Virus record (IMG/VR): IMGVR_UViG_3300025278_000003
Coordinates: 1-31,541 of that record
Length of the DNA: 31,541 nucleotides
Strand: one strand, 5' to 3'
Source of the DNA: a virus
Of the stretch, positions 31,501 to 31,541 are shown piece by piece (the stretch's first letter is position 1; each line of letters starts with the position of its first letter). The translations under genes were made by a program, and so were the position numbers. Under the pieces are notes generated by a model. It made no database searches. It saw nothing but the letters and a program-made list of their open reading frames with translations, and was not told where the DNA came from.

Positions 31501-31541
31501 GTTTTGTAGTGATATCTGCTTTTCCAAAGTAATTTCCTTTT

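Noticed and set aside
1-31541. CRISPR array, tRNA or rRNA genes
   Set aside because: No regularly spaced identical repeats with spacers, and no tRNA-like cloverleaf or rRNA sequence was seen; the palindrome array has different units and no spacers of CRISPR type.

Overview
The window looks like one nearly complete transposable (Mu-like) phage or prophage of about 31.4 kb. It carries a LexA/CI-type repressor, a DDE transposase with its MuB-type AAA+ partner, a GemA-like protein, and a Mu-style head/tail set: DUF935 portal, gp36-like and gp37-like proteins, ClpP-type protease/scaffold, capsid. Inversely oriented TGCGACA-type repeats sit within about 70 bp of both window edges (38-68 and 31471-31500), as expected for transposase-binding ends. 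The host is a moderately AT-rich Gram-negative: there are three lipoprotein signals and a spanin-like protein. AT-rich spacer repeats and the overall gene style suggest the Bacteroidota/Balneolota side of the tree, but clear Shine-Dalgarno sequences (e.g. AAAGGAGG before 5811) are frequent. Host assignment is a weak inference.

Layout. 1-181: left end. 182-967 (-): repressor, divergent from the early operon across a promoter/operator gap. 1082-5814 (+): small regulators, GemA-like protein, DUF3102-like DNA-binding coiled-coil protein, transposase A, target-DNA ATPase B. 5811-10906 (+): tightly overlapping accessory and regulatory genes, including an HD hydrolase, a DUF3164-like protein, membrane proteins, an Ogr-like zinc finger, an ASCH-like protein and a two-HTH late-regulator candidate. 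10907-11758 (+): MuF-like head protein. 11791-13904 (+): zinc ribbon, lipoprotein, a strongly structured RNA element, a BRO-N protein, and a terminator. 13933-15009 (+): a separate promoter with a palindromic operator driving three small genes. 15001-19736 (-): an inverted late block of spanin candidate, gpG-like protein, portal, DUF6527-like protein, large and small terminase. 19875-31439 (+): gp36-like, gp37-like, protease/scaffold, capsid, lysis genes, tail tube paralogues, frameshifted tail chaperone pair, tape measure and one tail-tip protein. 31440-31541: right end.

How it works together (inference): the repressor holds the early promoter; transposase and ATPase B replicate the element by transposition using the end repeats; Ogr-like and HTH regulators switch on two divergent late operons from 19737-19874, which contains a 29-bp dyad; a long non-contractile tail is built (tape measure but no sheath or Mu-type baseplate genes); lysis uses small membrane proteins, a lipoprotein CHAP hydrolase and a one-piece spanin.

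The most unusual items are: (1) an array of five different palindromes, all centred on ACGT and spaced 21-27 bp, inside the repressor gene, with a sixth in another gene in a different reading frame; (2) a riboswitch-like structured RNA at 12813-12990 whose closing-helix strand is duplicated immediately before the BRO-N start codon; (3) a 48-residue C-terminal module shared by a membrane protein and the BRO-N protein; (4) the inverted packaging/portal block.
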